DNA of 64,000 nt from Tuctoria greenei (Eukaryota; Streptophyta; Magnoliopsida; Poales; Poaceae). The notes beneath the pieces are model-generated. The model was not told the origin of the DNA and searched no databases. It worked only from the letters and a program-made list of their open reading frames with translations. Each line of letters starts with the position of its first letter. The stretch's first letter is position 1. The translations under genes and the position numbers were made by a program. The stretch covers positions 82,273,735 through 82,337,734 of the forward strand of contig JAYESD010000002.1 of assembly GCA_036927565.1 (NCBI GenBank), given 5' to 3'. Below are positions 11,266 to 21,980 of the stretch, in pieces.

Positions 11266-12150
11266 GCGAAGATAAAAGCCATTGAAGACATGCGGCCACC
11301 AACCCGCATCAAAGACGCCCAAAAGTTAACTGGATGTCTAGCAGCCCTCAGTTGGTTCATATCAAGACTGGCGGAACGAGCACTTCCCTTCTTCAAGTTG
11401 TTGGGGAGGTCCGGACCATTCCAATGGTCCGAAGAAGCAGAGAAGGCATTCCAGGAGCTGAAATAGTTCCTCACCACCCTACCAATTCTGGTAGCTCCGA
11501 ACCCTGGTGAGCCTTTGTTGCTTTACATTTCAGCTACTGACGAAGTCGTTAGTATGGTTCTGGCTGCGGAGAGACCGGAACTACCCCATACTCAGGAATC
11601 CGGACCCCTTCGGGAGGGTCCGGAGGTTCCTGAAAGTGAGTCTGGGTCCCAGCTCCCAGACTCAAACCCACAAGAAGTCACTTCAGAAGACCCAGACCCC
11701 TCTGAGAGGGTCCAGGTCATTTCTGAAGAAGCTCCGGGTTCCTCCAGCCAGGACCCGGAGGTCCCCGAAGAGCATCTGGACTCCTCCGACAGGGTCCGGA
11801 TCAATGAAGAGGAAACTCCGGACCCCTCCGGGAGGGTCCGGACCATTCAACGCCCGGTATACTTCATCAGTGAAGTATTACATGATGCCAAGACTCGATA
11901 CCTAGAGGTGCATAAGCTGCTTTATGCAGTTCTTATTGCCTCCAGGAAGCTTCGACACTACTTCCAAGCTCACAAAGTCTCGGTGGTGACCTCCTATACA
12001 CTTCGAGCGATCTTGCATAATCCCAATTCAACTGGGAATATTGCAAAGTGGGCAGCAGAATTGGCTGAATTCGATCTCGAATTCATTCCGAGGCAAGCAA
12101 TCAAGAGTCAAGCGTTGGCAGATTTCGTGGCGGAATGGACTCCCTCTACA
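11266..12150 (+). pseudogene. Tat degenerate first RNase H with acidic Pro/Ser insertion
   Basis: After the RT thumb (AIEDMRPPTRIKDAQKLTG, about 11280-11330) a TAG at 11464-11466 breaks the frame, probably from a CAG Gln codon. The connection/tether RNase H follows (LLLYISATDEVVSMVL, RPVYFISEVLHDAKTRYLEV, KLLYAVLIASRKLRHYF). Between these blocks sits a segment of about 95 codons (11566-11846) rich in Pro, Glu, Asp and Ser, with a recurring PDPS-R-V motif. In the usual element this loop is short, by my recollection of the family. The insertion is also present in copies A and B, so it is a family trait and not damage. Confidence 0.85.
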
Positions 12151-12790
12151 TCAAACCCTGGGGGCCCCAGTGAACAGAAGACGGAGCATCAAGCTCCAAC
12201 CTTCACTGAGCCTCACTGGACCCTCTACTTCGATGGCTCCATGCAGAAGCAGGGGGCTGGAGCTGGAATCCTTCTCCTTGCACCGACTGGGGAGAAGGTG
12301 AAATGCATGGTGCACCTTGACTTCAAGGCGACCAACAACATGGCGGAGTATGAAGCACTCATCTACGGACTAAAGGTGGCACTGTCATACGGTGTCATGC
12401 AACTGCTGGTCAAAGGAGATTCACGGCTCATCATCAAGCAGGTGAAGGGTGAATGCTCCTGCAATAATCTCCAGCTAGCTGCTTACCTCCTTGAAGTCCA
12501 GAGGCTTCAGAAGGACTTTGAAGTCCTAGACCTCCACCATGTTCAGCGTGCCCACAACGCTGAAGCTGACGAACTCTCGACCAAAGCGTCAACCGGAGCT
12601 CCGGCTCCTGACGGAATCTTTGTCCGGAGGTTGTCAAAACCCACAGTTCAGCCTGCCGAACTGAACGAAGGGGGCGAGATCAGCATCCCGAAGCTGACGG
12701 TCCCGATGGCCCTGTTACCATGGCAGCCATCAAGGGTCGTAGGTGCTGCCGGAAGCTCCGAGCAACCCAGCACGCAAGACTCAAATGCTC
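12151..12790 (+). CDS. Tat second (archaeal-type) RNase H domain, intact part of the 842-codon pol ORF
   Basis: This domain starts at WTLYFDGSMQKQGAGAG (about 12220). The four acidic residues of an RNase H are all visible: D in YFDGS, E in NNMAEYEAL, D in VKGDSRL and D in AEADELS. A second RNase H after a degenerate first one is diagnostic of the Tat lineage of plant gypsy elements. It degrades the RNA strand during reverse transcription. It is part of an uninterrupted frame 11515-14043, but upstream stops prevent normal polyprotein synthesis. Confidence 0.88.
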
Positions 12791-14043
12791 AAGTCAGTTT
12801 CGATGCATGGATCTCGGAGATCCGGAACTACTTGAAAGACAACATCCTTCCTGACGATGATGTATCCACTGACCGGGTAGTCAGATTGGCTAAAAGATAC
12901 ACGCTGGTAGAAGGGGATCTTTACCGGTGCGGTGCCAACGGCATCCTAATGCGGTGCATCACAAGGGAAGAAGGTTGCGAGCTCCTCGCAGAAATCCATG
13001 GAGGTGAGTGTGGGAACCACGCATCTTCCCGCACGCTGGTCGGAAAAGCCTTTCGGCATGGCTTCTACTGGCCTACAGCGCTCCAGGATGCCACTGAGCT
13101 GGTGAAGAAATGCGAAGCATGCCAATTTCATGCAAAGCAAATTCATACACCGGCTCAGCCCTTACAAATGATACCTCCTACATGGCCCTTCGCTGTGTTG
13201 GGGATGGATATCTTGGGACCCTTCCCAAGAGCCGTCGGGGGTTACAAGTTCCTGTACGTCGCCATTGACAAGTTCACCAAGTGGCCGGAAGCAACTCCAG
13301 TTGTGACGATCAACAAGCAATCTGCTATCAACTTTCTGCAATCCATTGTGAGCAGATTCGGAGTTCCAAACAAGATCGTCACTGATAATGGGACTCAATT
13401 CACAAGCTCCGCATTCCAAGGATATTGCAAAGACCTCGACATACAAGTTTGCTACGCCTCCGTAGCTCATCCAGCCAACAATGGCCAAGCCGAGAGAGCA
13501 AATGCAGAAATCCTTAAAGGACTCAAAATGCGCACCTATGAGCGCTTAAAAAAACACGGAGCCAACTGGATCGAAGAGCTTCCGCCCACTCTATGGGCCA
13601 ACAGGACTTCTCCAAACCGGGCAACCAGAGAAACACCCTTCTTTCTGGTGTACGGAGCTGAAGCAATCCTTCCTCCGGAAATCACCTTGGGTTCGCTCCG
13701 GGTCCGGACCTTCGACGAAGCCGCGCAGGACCAGCTCTGGCGTGAAGACCTAGACCTCCTCGAGGAGGGAAGGTGCCAAGCAGCTGTTCGGAATGCCCGA
13801 TATCGCCAAGCTCTACGGCGTTATCACCAGCGGCATGTACACAACCAACAGCTCGAGGAAGGCGATCTGGTGCTACGGAGAATACTATCCAGAGAAGGGT
13901 TAAACAAACTCTCCCCCGGCTGGGAGGGGCCCTTCCGAGTGATCAAAGTATCCCATCCCGGAAGCGTTCGCTTGGCTACCGAGGATGGGACACCTCTCCC
14001 AAATCCTTGGAACATCGAGCACCTCCATAAGTTCTACACTTAA
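12791..14043 (+). CDS. Tat integrase, intact part of the 842-codon pol ORF
   Basis: The HHCC zinc finger has its two His in EIHGGECGNH and two Cys in VKKCEACQFH (about 12985-13130). The DDE core has D in GMDILGPFP (about 13200), D in VTDNGTQF (about 13378) and E in GQAERANAEIL (about 13485). The C-terminal GPF/Y-like module reads GLNKLSPGWEGPFRVIKV (about 13895-13950). No chromodomain follows: the frame ends FYT-stop at 14043, as expected for Tat. It would insert the cDNA into host DNA. The reading frame is open, but it is only translatable as part of the broken gag-pol. Confidence 0.92.
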
Positions 14044-15307
14044 TTCCACGGAGGTGAGTCTTAAGTAACTAGAGATGTATGTTATAGGGTCATTGTACAG
14101 AGTCGGGTAGTTCCTCCGGGAGAGCAGCCGGGCCTTTCCTGAAAGGTCTGCAAAGCTCATGCAACACTTGTCACAGTCTCCGGACTAAAAGTGTGGCTAA
14201 CTACCCTGGGTCAAATGAGAAACCAAACACACTTAGCCTGGTTCCGTACCCTAAGAGTGTACTTGTTTCCCCTGTACCTCGGACCTATAATGAAAGACAT
14301 CTTCATGTGAAATAGACTCCACGTGCATTCATTTTGTGCAGGCTCGATATTTTTATTTTTCTCTTTCTTGTCTATAACAGAGACGTGCAATTCTTAAGAA
14401 ATTTTAGTTTGACCGGTTTATATACGATTCGAGTTGCATTGTCAGATCTTGTGGATTTAAATATCATTTGTGGCCAACTCGCCTGAAAGCCGCCAAGCCA
14501 ATCTAGGGCTGGAGTGTGCTATCGACTTAGCCTGGTCAAGCACCCTAAGTACGCCACTCTACCTACACCCCGGCAGGCCGAAGTAAGGCGGGTCCATGGA
14601 CAATTGGATCTAAGAGAAAAGACAACGCATCCGGTTGTATTTAAAATCGCGTTCAACTTAAAATTTTCTTGAGAATCGTAAGCCGCGATGAAATTATAGA
14701 CAAGGAACGAATTTTACCATTTTTCATGGCTTAAGTGTGCAGGAAAAATAAACTCTACGTTGATGGAGAAAAGCCGGAGCTAACCAAGCTCTGACTCCCT
14801 CAAGGGGGTCAACCGTCGACGATGAGTAAAAGATGGTGAGAAGACCCCGTAAATGGAGTCTGCTGCCAACAAACCAAGTGTTGGCAAAGGTCACTGCCGG
14901 AGCTACTAAGCTCCGACACCTCGGAGGACTAACTATCGACGCTCTACGTGTTGATAGAGGCTATTGCCGGAGCTACCAAGCTCCAGCGATGGACAATGCC
15001 GGAGCTTCTAAGCTCCGACAACCTCAGGGGACCTTCACTATCGAAGACTTCGGACCTAAATTCTACAAGTTCGGAGCAAATGCGTCTTCAACAAAACTCA
15101 ATATCCTTTTGGTACATGTTCACAATCAAATTGTGTACATCTACCAGGGGGCCAAGTGAAGATAAAGATGTTGAAGACAAAAAATGAAATTCGCAAAAAT
15201 TTGGGGATTTCATTCATCTGGAGACAGAAGATTACATCTGGAGACAAGGGATTACAAAATTGAGGAAGAAGAAGAGAAAATACAAGTGAGATCTAAAAGA
15301 GATGGTC
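14044..15307 (+). other. Non-coding spacer between pol and antisense ORF, with CCGGAGCT-(N)-AAGCTCCG repeats
   Basis: No coding signal on the plus strand. Four imperfect copies of a GCCGGAGCT...AAGCTCCG inverted box occur at about 14774, 14895, 14967 and 14999, each followed by a similar TATCGAC/ACCTC segment. These look like a decayed tandem repeat with internal dyad symmetry. 15180-15300 is A-rich and lies just downstream of the antisense ORF stop, so it may serve as its 3' end. Confidence 0.65.
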
Positions 15308-16996
15308 CTAGACCCTATGGAAGAACTCGGCGACCTTCTGGGTGACCTCCGATACGCTGGCTCGGGTAGCTTCGCCTCCTCCTTCGACGGGGCCTTCAAG
15401 CACTGGGTCCAGGGGAATTTGAGGGTTCCGGCTGGTGTAGCACGTCAACACATATTCTGTGACGTTCCTCGCCGGGGATTGCCCCTCGACCTCCAGTTGG
15501 TCCGCGATGACGTCGCCCATCTTGGAGAGCTTGCTACCAGCTGCGCTCAGCGCTTGCAGCGCAAGGTCCGGCTCCGGCTCCGGATCATCTGAGCGCACGG
15601 GGCTAAAACCCATCGGCGTCAGCGCGTCGTTGGCCTTGCCCAGGAACTTCCAAATCTGCAGGGAGTCCGCCGTCCTCAGGCTCTTCACCTCTTCCAGGGA
15701 TCTCTTGGCCGCCGTCAGTTCGGAATTCTCACGGGCGAGGCGCTCAACTTCTTTGGCGTTTTGCTGAATCTTTGTAGCAACCCGCCTCTCAAGTCTTCTG
15801 AGCTCCTCCTCCCAGAGGTGGATCTTGTTCCGACGATCGACCAGGTCCTTCTCCCTAGCCTCCACTTTCTTCTCCCGGGCAACAAGGGTACACTCGTATT
15901 CGTAGAGTTCCTGCCCCCGCACCCAGGTCTTCTCCTCTTCCTCGAGGCAGCGCTCTTCCAACTTCTTAGTGCGCTCCTCGAGGCCCTTGTCAGCCAGAGC
16001 TACTTTCTCGGCGAGCTCCTCTTCCCTCCTCAGGACGTCATCCCGCAGCTCCAGGAGTTTCTGCTCTTCGTCCTCAAGCCATCTCTCCCTTCCTTCAAGT
16101 GCCTCTCGGTGCTTGATGAGTGCGGCGTTGATGGCCTCAAGCTGTTCGTGCCGAGCATTGGCCGCGTCGTTGGCAGCCTTGGCCTGATCGTGGATCTCCC
16201 AGGATTGAGCGTCGAGGGCATGAGTCATGCTCTCCCTGTCATCTAGCAGCTTGCCCCAGTACTCCAGGCGGATCTTCTCCCACTTGATCCACTCCTTGTC
16301 GTCCGCTAGCCTCGACTGCGCCAGCTTAGTCTCAAAGTGGAGCCGATTGCGCCACCGCCTATGGGTTTGGCGCTCCTCTTCAAGATCCTTGCTGTCGTGG
16401 AAGAAGGCCAGTTGGACCTGACGCAGACTGGAGCAGGCGTTGTCGATAGACATCGACAGCGGGATGGGCTCTGGACCTGCTGGGGTCTCCTCCGCTGGTT
16501 CCAGCGGGTCTTCACATACAAAAACTGGGTCCCACTCTACGAGAGTGGAACCCTGAGTTTCCAAGGCACTAGGGCCGTCCTCCAGGATGGCCTCAGTCGC
16601 CAACGAAGAAGGCCCCGCCGCCAAGTCTTCATTCGCCTCCTCGGGCAGGGGGCCAGCGACTTCGTTTAGGCACTCCGGCTCGGCCGCAGGTACCATCGAC
16701 GTCGTCGCCCCCGAAGCGGGAGCTACTACTGGCTCCGGTCGGGACACCTCTTCCGAGGGAGGCTCGAGCTCCCTCGCCTCTTCAACCGCCGGCTCTGTGA
16801 CCGGCGCTCCAACAATAACCGGCTCAGCGACCGGTGCTTCGGAGGTAACCGGCTCAACTGCCGGAACTACCTCGACTTCCGGCTCGCATGCCGGAGCTTT
16901 AGTCACCTCCGGCTCAATCGCCAGGGCTTCGACAAGTTCCGGCTCCGAGGCCGGGACTACTACTTCCTCTGGCTCTACAGCCAGAGCTTCCACCAC
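15308..16996 (-). CDS. Antisense ORF of the Tat element: acidic-repeat plus coiled-coil protein
   Basis: An open frame of 562 codons runs opposite to gag-pol between the pol end and the 3' LTR, ending TAG at 15308-15310. Codons 1-100 are degenerate units of about 10 residues with an EP core (EPEVTKAPACEPEVEVVPAV is typical). Codons about 190-430 are strongly charged with heptad-like Leu/Ala spacing (EERTKKLEERCLEEEEKTW, AREKKVEAREKDLVDRRNK), i.e. a long coiled coil. The C-terminal about 120 codons are less charged (ALTPMGFSPVRSDDPEPEPD). The frame opens with GTG; upstream there is an in-frame TAA near 17037 and no ATG. The first ATG is at about codon 99, so translation starts there or the N-terminal repeats are reached by splicing. 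Antisense 3' ORFs are known in Tat-lineage elements; their function is not established. Confidence 0.8.
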   Translation of the reverse strand: MVEALAVEPEEVVVPASEPELVEALAIEPEVTKAPACEPEVEVVPAVEPVTSEAPVAEPVIVGAPVTEPAVEEARELEPPSEEVSRPEPVVAPASGATTSMVPAAEPECLNEVAGPLPEEANEDLAAGPSSLATEAILEDGPSALETQGSTLVEWDPVFVCEDPLEPAEETPAGPEPIPLSMSIDNACSSLRQVQLAFFHDSKDLEEERQTHRRWRNRLHFETKLAQSRLADDKEWIKWEKIRLEYWGKLLDDRESMTHALDAQSWEIHDQAKAANDAANARHEQLEAINAALIKHREALEGRERWLEDEEQKLLELRDDVLRREEELAEKVALADKGLEERTKKLEERCLEEEEKTWVRGQELYEYECTLVAREKKVEAREKDLVDRRNKIHLWEEELRRLERRVATKIQQNAKEVERLARENSELTAAKRSLEEVKSLRTADSLQIWKFLGKANDALTPMGFSPVRSDDPEPEPDLALQALSAAGSKLSKMGDVIADQLEVEGQSPARNVTEYVLTCYTSRNPQIPLDPVLEGPVEGGGEATRASVSEVTQKVAEFFHRV

Positions 16997-17110
16997 TGCA
17001 GCACCAGGACTCGGAGCTTCAACCTCCGAAGACCCTTAAAGACCCAGTTCAAGAGTCGCAAGGATGGACCCACCTCCGACGGAATGACTTCACCTCAGTG
17101 ATCTTCCTCG
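16997..17110. other. Spacer between antisense ORF and polypurine tract
   Basis: Short non-coding stretch. In the antisense frame it contains a TAA at about 17037 and no ATG. Confidence 0.5.
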
Positions 17111-17131
17111 GAGGTAGGTCCAGGGGGCCAC
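17111..17131 (+). other. Polypurine tract region of the Tat element
   Basis: A G-rich run with CCAGGGGGCCAC lies immediately before the 3' LTR start at 17132, where plus-strand DNA synthesis is primed. It is interrupted by pyrimidines, so the functional tract is probably the AGGGGG core. Confidence 0.6.
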
Positions 17132-17972
17132 TGTCGGTACCCTAAAAACCGTACACCCCCTGAGGTTACAAAGATCTCGAAGGAAGGCCATCTACTTGGT
17201 TTGAAGACCCTCGGAGGTCCACTTGTCAGACATGACCAGACCCGCTTCTCCAACATGGTTAATCCCTGGGTCACCACGTGTACGACTAACCCGGAGCTAC
17301 CGCCCACAAGGGGGAAGCTCCGGGCCACGTACCGAAACGGCACCTCCAGACTTAACCCCAGACCGAGAGAATCTCCGGACCTGACACGTGTCTAATAGCC
17401 CCGGAGCTACCTGCTTCCCTCAGCAAGCTCCGGAGCTGCCACGTGTAAAATCGTCGGACCTGCCAGCCTCTAACCTCCGGAAGACCTTGTAACGGATCCG
17501 GATCTTCAAAGGAGAGCCATGGACTTCAAGACCCGATTAAATGTCATTAATACCATATTAATGACACTTAAACGAATGATCTTAACACCTGTAACGGCGC
17601 TGTCGGAGCCCGTTATAGGATCATTAACAACAATTAATCGTGTATCAATACTAGTAACCGCCGGGGCCACATGTCGGGCCAGGCTAGCTTGTAACGGCCT
17701 GTCCTTGTACTATAAAAGGACAGGCCGACGATACACTCAGGGGAGGGATGTTCACAGACGTTGACAAGCGATCATACTTGACAAGCTAATACAACACCAA
17801 CACACCCGTGGAGTAGGGTATTACGCTCAGGCGGCCCGAACCACGTAAATCCTTGTGTCTCCTGTGTTAAACTGCAATTCACCTTCTTGAGTCTCCGCGC
17901 GCCCACACCGAACCACAAACTCCTTCAACACTTTAGCAGTGTCAGGAGATCTGCCGACTCCAACAGTCAACA
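17132..17972 (+). repeat. 3' LTR of the Tat element
   Basis: It starts TGTCGGTACC and ends GTCAACA; same length as the 5' LTR (841 bp). About 26 substitutions by hand count and no net indel relative to 7209-8049. It is followed by the GAAGC target duplication. Confidence 0.95.
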
Positions 17973-20011
17973 GAAGCCTTTGACCCATGATCAAGGTATG
18001 GTTTGATTCAATGGAATATCAATATGGTCAGAGTGGCACCCCTAAGAAGGACAAAGCCTCACCATGCTCATGAAGGAATATATTGAAGAGGGAGAACCCG
18101 TTGCTACAACAACATGTCTATATCAATACAATGGAGAGAGGCTAGGGCCACCATGTGGCACACATGTCCAAATGACAGCCAAATGAGTTTGGCATGTCAA
18201 AACAGAAGAAATCGTCCACATCTTCAACTCTGGGATTGGACAACAAATCATCGTGCTGAACAGAACGGAGGTAAGTCCTACTCATCGGACTTCAAAATTT
18301 CGGCGAGTCCTTGCCAAGAGGTTAATTGGTAGTTATCTCATATTTGTTTTCCAAATTGCATCAACCCTTGCATTTGCATGTTTGAAATTCCACACTTGCA
18401 TGTTGGAAAGTAAAATTTCCAACCATCATAAAACTAAAAATTTGAATTAGGGGAGAAATTTAATTGGATATGAACTACGTGTATGACCACTTGAATTTAT
18501 CTTCCTAGTTCAAACTAAAAAGATTTGCTTTGACCCTCATTGCATTTACAAGTTATTTCAAGCTGGGCAGGACAATTTGAAAATTGGGTTCAATTTTCTT
18601 TTGGCTAACATAACCCGTTTTCGAGTTGTTTTGTGTGTTCTTGATTAAAGTGCAGCTAGGTCAAAATTGTGAAGAGGTGGTATGGCAAGAAAGTGGAAGG
18701 TTTCATAAAGCTCAAGTCACCATTGGGAGGATTTGAGAACACCTCTCTCCTTCAAACTCATTTTGAGTTTGGGGAAGAGAAATGTTCAAGAGGATGACCC
18801 AATGGAGGAGCCAGAACCAAATCCATCACCAAATCCAACCTCAACTTGGCATTTGACATCAACCATCAAGCCTACGCCAAAAGTCAAGGTTGTGAGTTTC
18901 TCACACAAATACCTTCGTCACCAACTAATCCCCAAATGAGGTATGATTTTAAAATTTTCCATTGTTTGGTTTGCCATAGAATTGAATGTATTTTCTTGCA
19001 TTTGTGAGGAAGGTTGACACTTCCTCATCATTTAATTCTCATGCATCCTCACAAGAGTAAGCGTGGGTATTGACTTTTGGATCTCCAAAAGGAAATCCCA
19101 CCTTACTTGGAAAAATCTCAAACAAGTACCTAGAACCCTTTAAGGATTGTTTTGTAAACTTAGTCATTTTTGTCTAGATTTAGAAAATAGAACTTTTGGG
19201 CATGACTTAATTGGTGAATTGGCATATAGGAACTTGGGCATAGTGACAGTCATAATTTTTAATTAAGATTCATGCATAGATGGTGTCACTAGATTTCAAA
19301 CTCCTAGGAATAAGTGATATCCTTGCTCTGAAATTGAATTGCATTTTTAGGAGGAGTCACTAAAATTCAAATTCCTAGTGAGGTTTAGGTGGATAAAATT
19401 GAGAATCTTGTTTATCATGGTCTAAATGATAAAAATTTGCTCTTGAAAACTAAGATGGTTAGAAACTTTAAAAGGTGTAGGGATCCATATAGTGTATTTC
19501 TATCACATGCATTGCTATGAGAAGGAGCTTTAAAAAATATGCAACATGAATTATCCATAAAGCTCCACTCTTATCAATGAATAACACATTGATCATAGAT
19601 ACACTTGACATTGGATCCAATGCATATTTGATTTTGTTCTTCCCCGTATGTACAAATAAAAGTTCGGTTACCTAACTGGAATGTTCATTTGTACAAGTCT
19701 CAGGAGCTAACCATCCCTCTCCATTCAAGAGAGGAAGTTTGCAGGAGTAATATTACTATGCAGGCATTCATGAAGCTGATTGTTGGGATCCCTAGAGGAT
19801 TCCATTTCAACATCTCTTGGCCAAGGAGTAAATTGGTATGGTTGTTATCTATCAGAAATTATGGCCGAAGATCAATCATAACTATACGAGGCTAGAGATT
19901 TGAAATGGGAACCCTCCATGAGCAACCAATGAGCTGCCACGAATGGGTGAGAGCATTATGCTCTCAACTATTTTAAGCTCTCATTCAAGCTCAAGGGATT
20001 TGCCACCATCA

Positions 20012-20402
20012 TTGGGTACAAGTTATTCCTATGTGGCTAAGAGTTATGATGTACCATGACCAAGGAATGACAAGATCACACCCAATTTATATTGGGTGCA
20101 AGTTGTTACTATGTGGTTAGAAGGTATGTCATGCCTTAGCCAAGGAACAACAGATCACACTCAACCCATGTTCAGTGCATGTCATTCCTTAGTGGTTCTA
20201 GGTATGTTGTACCTTACCAAGGAACAACTGATCATACCCAATGCATGTTAGGCACATGTCACTCCCTTATGGCAAAAAGATATGATACACCTTAGCCAAA
20301 GAATGACGAACATACTCAATGTATGTTGAGTGCACGTCATTCCTTTGGATCTAAAGTTATCATTATCCTAGCCAAGGAATGGCAAATCACACCCAACACA
20401 TG
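20012..20402 (+). repeat. Degenerate tandem repeat, about five units of ~78 bp
   Basis: Units start near 20012, 20090, 20171, 20247 and 20324. Each has the order TTGGGTRCA / GTcATTCCTtaGTGG / GGTATGTyrTrCCTTA / CCAAGGAAyraC / GATCAyACyCAAyrCATG. Divergence between units is high, so the array is old. No coding periodicity. Confidence 0.75.
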
Positions 20403-21966
20403 GAGACCCTGATGTGCGAACGATCAACATTGGAAACACTCTATTCAACCACACTCATGGTGTCAATGGGAGGCAACACAACAATCAACACTCAACCCTC
20501 CATTGTCAAAGCCATGCTGCAACAAGGATAGGCCAACTCATGGCCTACCTCTGTTGTTAGGGTTTCAACCCCTATCACGGACCTTGATCAAGAATAAGCT
20601 TGGGGGAGGACCCCCACTTGAGGTAACTTGTATCACACCCACCACATTTTTATTTCAAATCATCCATTGCATATTTATTTTCCATCCATCCATCATCCAC
20701 CTTGCATTTAAAAAAAATATATATAAATAGGTTAGATTTGCTTTCATCAAATAATGATGTGCAGTAAGAATGATTTAGAATTCACATAGATGAAATGATG
20801 AATAGTTGCTCTGTTTTATTTTCCTAAGTCTCTAGTTTACAGCTTGCTAGTCTCCGAATATTTCTACCATTGGTTTGAAATACTTTTACCTTAATTTGGA
20901 AGTTGTGGGTAGCAAAAGCTTAATCTAATTCTTGGTTGTTGCAAGATTTGAATTAGTAATAGGGCTGCTAGTCCTAGTTTGAAAGTAAAAGTTAGATTTC
21001 CGGAGAAATTCTAAAAAGATTTAAGTTTCCCTCAATTGATTGGAAATACCTACCAAAGCCATATGATGTCCATACATAGACAAAACCTTATGCATATGCT
21101 ATTTGCTTTCACATTGAGCCTAGTCAAACTAGTATAGACCTATGTGAGAAATCATTCAACTCTTTTTGAATTCAAGACTTCACTTGCACATGCTATACTT
21201 CTACACTAGAAGTAAGCAAAACGTCCAACATATCCACCATACCACAACAAAAAGAGAAACTCCATGATATTCATGTTCAGTACTCTCTTCAAAATTCATT
21301 GCAAAGAAAGGGAGTAGAAGACATGGCTACAAAAAAAGAAGCATGCTTACATCATAAGCAAGAGAAAAAAAAAGAGAAAAGAAAAGTAGCCATGTTTCAT
21401 CCCTGCAAAAGAAAGAGAGATTATACCAAAAAGGAGTTATCTCAAGTATCCACATCCACTTCCACTCCATCACACATGCACTAGTCTTGAATCAAAAAGT
21501 TTTGATTTGAATTCTCCTAAGGCGTACTCTTTTGACTTAGCAATATATGTGATACAAATAAGCCTACTTACTTTCCTACCAAGCTCCACATACTAGACAT
21601 ATTCAATGAGTAGGAATAGTAGAGGCACAATGCTTTGGTGAGGAAATATTTCCACTATCCACAAAGGAGTGACTGAGAGAATCAAATTGAGGTACTTAAT
21701 ATCTAAATTGAATTCTCCGAGATTTAAGTGGAACTTGAGTTCTAGGCTATGTTTGCTCCATTCGCTATTCTACCTTTCAAATACTCATGAATATGAAAAA
21801 GCATAAGCCCCATGATAACTTAAGAAAGGTAGGGTATCATAGCCAATTTCTGCAATACTAGGTAGAGTATCTTGTTGTGCATTAGATACTTTTGAAAATA
21901 AGATATTGTAGCAACTCCTGATCATCAATCTAAAGTGTTGACTTTGCTCGGGATGAGCAAAGGATA

Positions 21967-21980
21967 ACCTTGGGGGAGTT
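21967..21980 (+). other. Polypurine tract of the LARD-like element
   Basis: AACCTTGGGGGAGTT directly before the right LTR start (TGTTGG at 21981). The form GGGGGAGTTTG before TGTTG is typical for plant gypsy elements. Confidence 0.75.

Larger units (their letters stand above)
7209..17972 (+). mobile_element. Tat-lineage Ty3/gypsy retrotransposon with antisense ORF, structurally complete
   Basis: Two 841-bp LTRs (7209-8049 and 17132-17972) flank a primer site, gag-pol, a spacer, an antisense ORF and a polypurine tract. The direct repeat GAAGC at 7204-7208 and 17973-17977 is the 5-bp target-site duplication, so this is one clean insertion into the LARD-like element. By hand I count about 26 differences between the LTRs, roughly 3%, mostly transitions; at 1.3e-8 per site per year that is on the order of 1.2 million years. 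gag-pol was one frame originally and now has 1-nt deletions near 8998 and 11180 and TAG stops at 9923, 10499 and 11464, so it cannot move by its own enzymes. Confidence 0.95.
17978..21980 (+). other. Right internal domain of the LARD-like element, non-coding
   Basis: Continuation of the outer element after the nested Tat insertion. I find no gag, pol or other family similarity; the open stretches are short. It contains a tandem repeat (20012-20402), a purine-rich CTTGGGGGAGG motif at about 20599, an A-rich segment (21300-21420), and at about 21940-21980 the TTGCTCGGGATGAGCAAAGG dyad followed by the polypurine tract. Long non-coding 3' regions with this ending are common in grass gypsy elements, as far as I recall. 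Confidence 0.65.

Noticed and set aside
15302..17039. Plus-strand ORFs opposite the antisense coiled-coil frame
   Set aside because: Shadow frames; the minus frame has the heptad pattern and one 562-codon run.
20012..20402. Tandem repeat as centromeric satellite
   Set aside because: Only five diverged units confined to the internal domain of one element.
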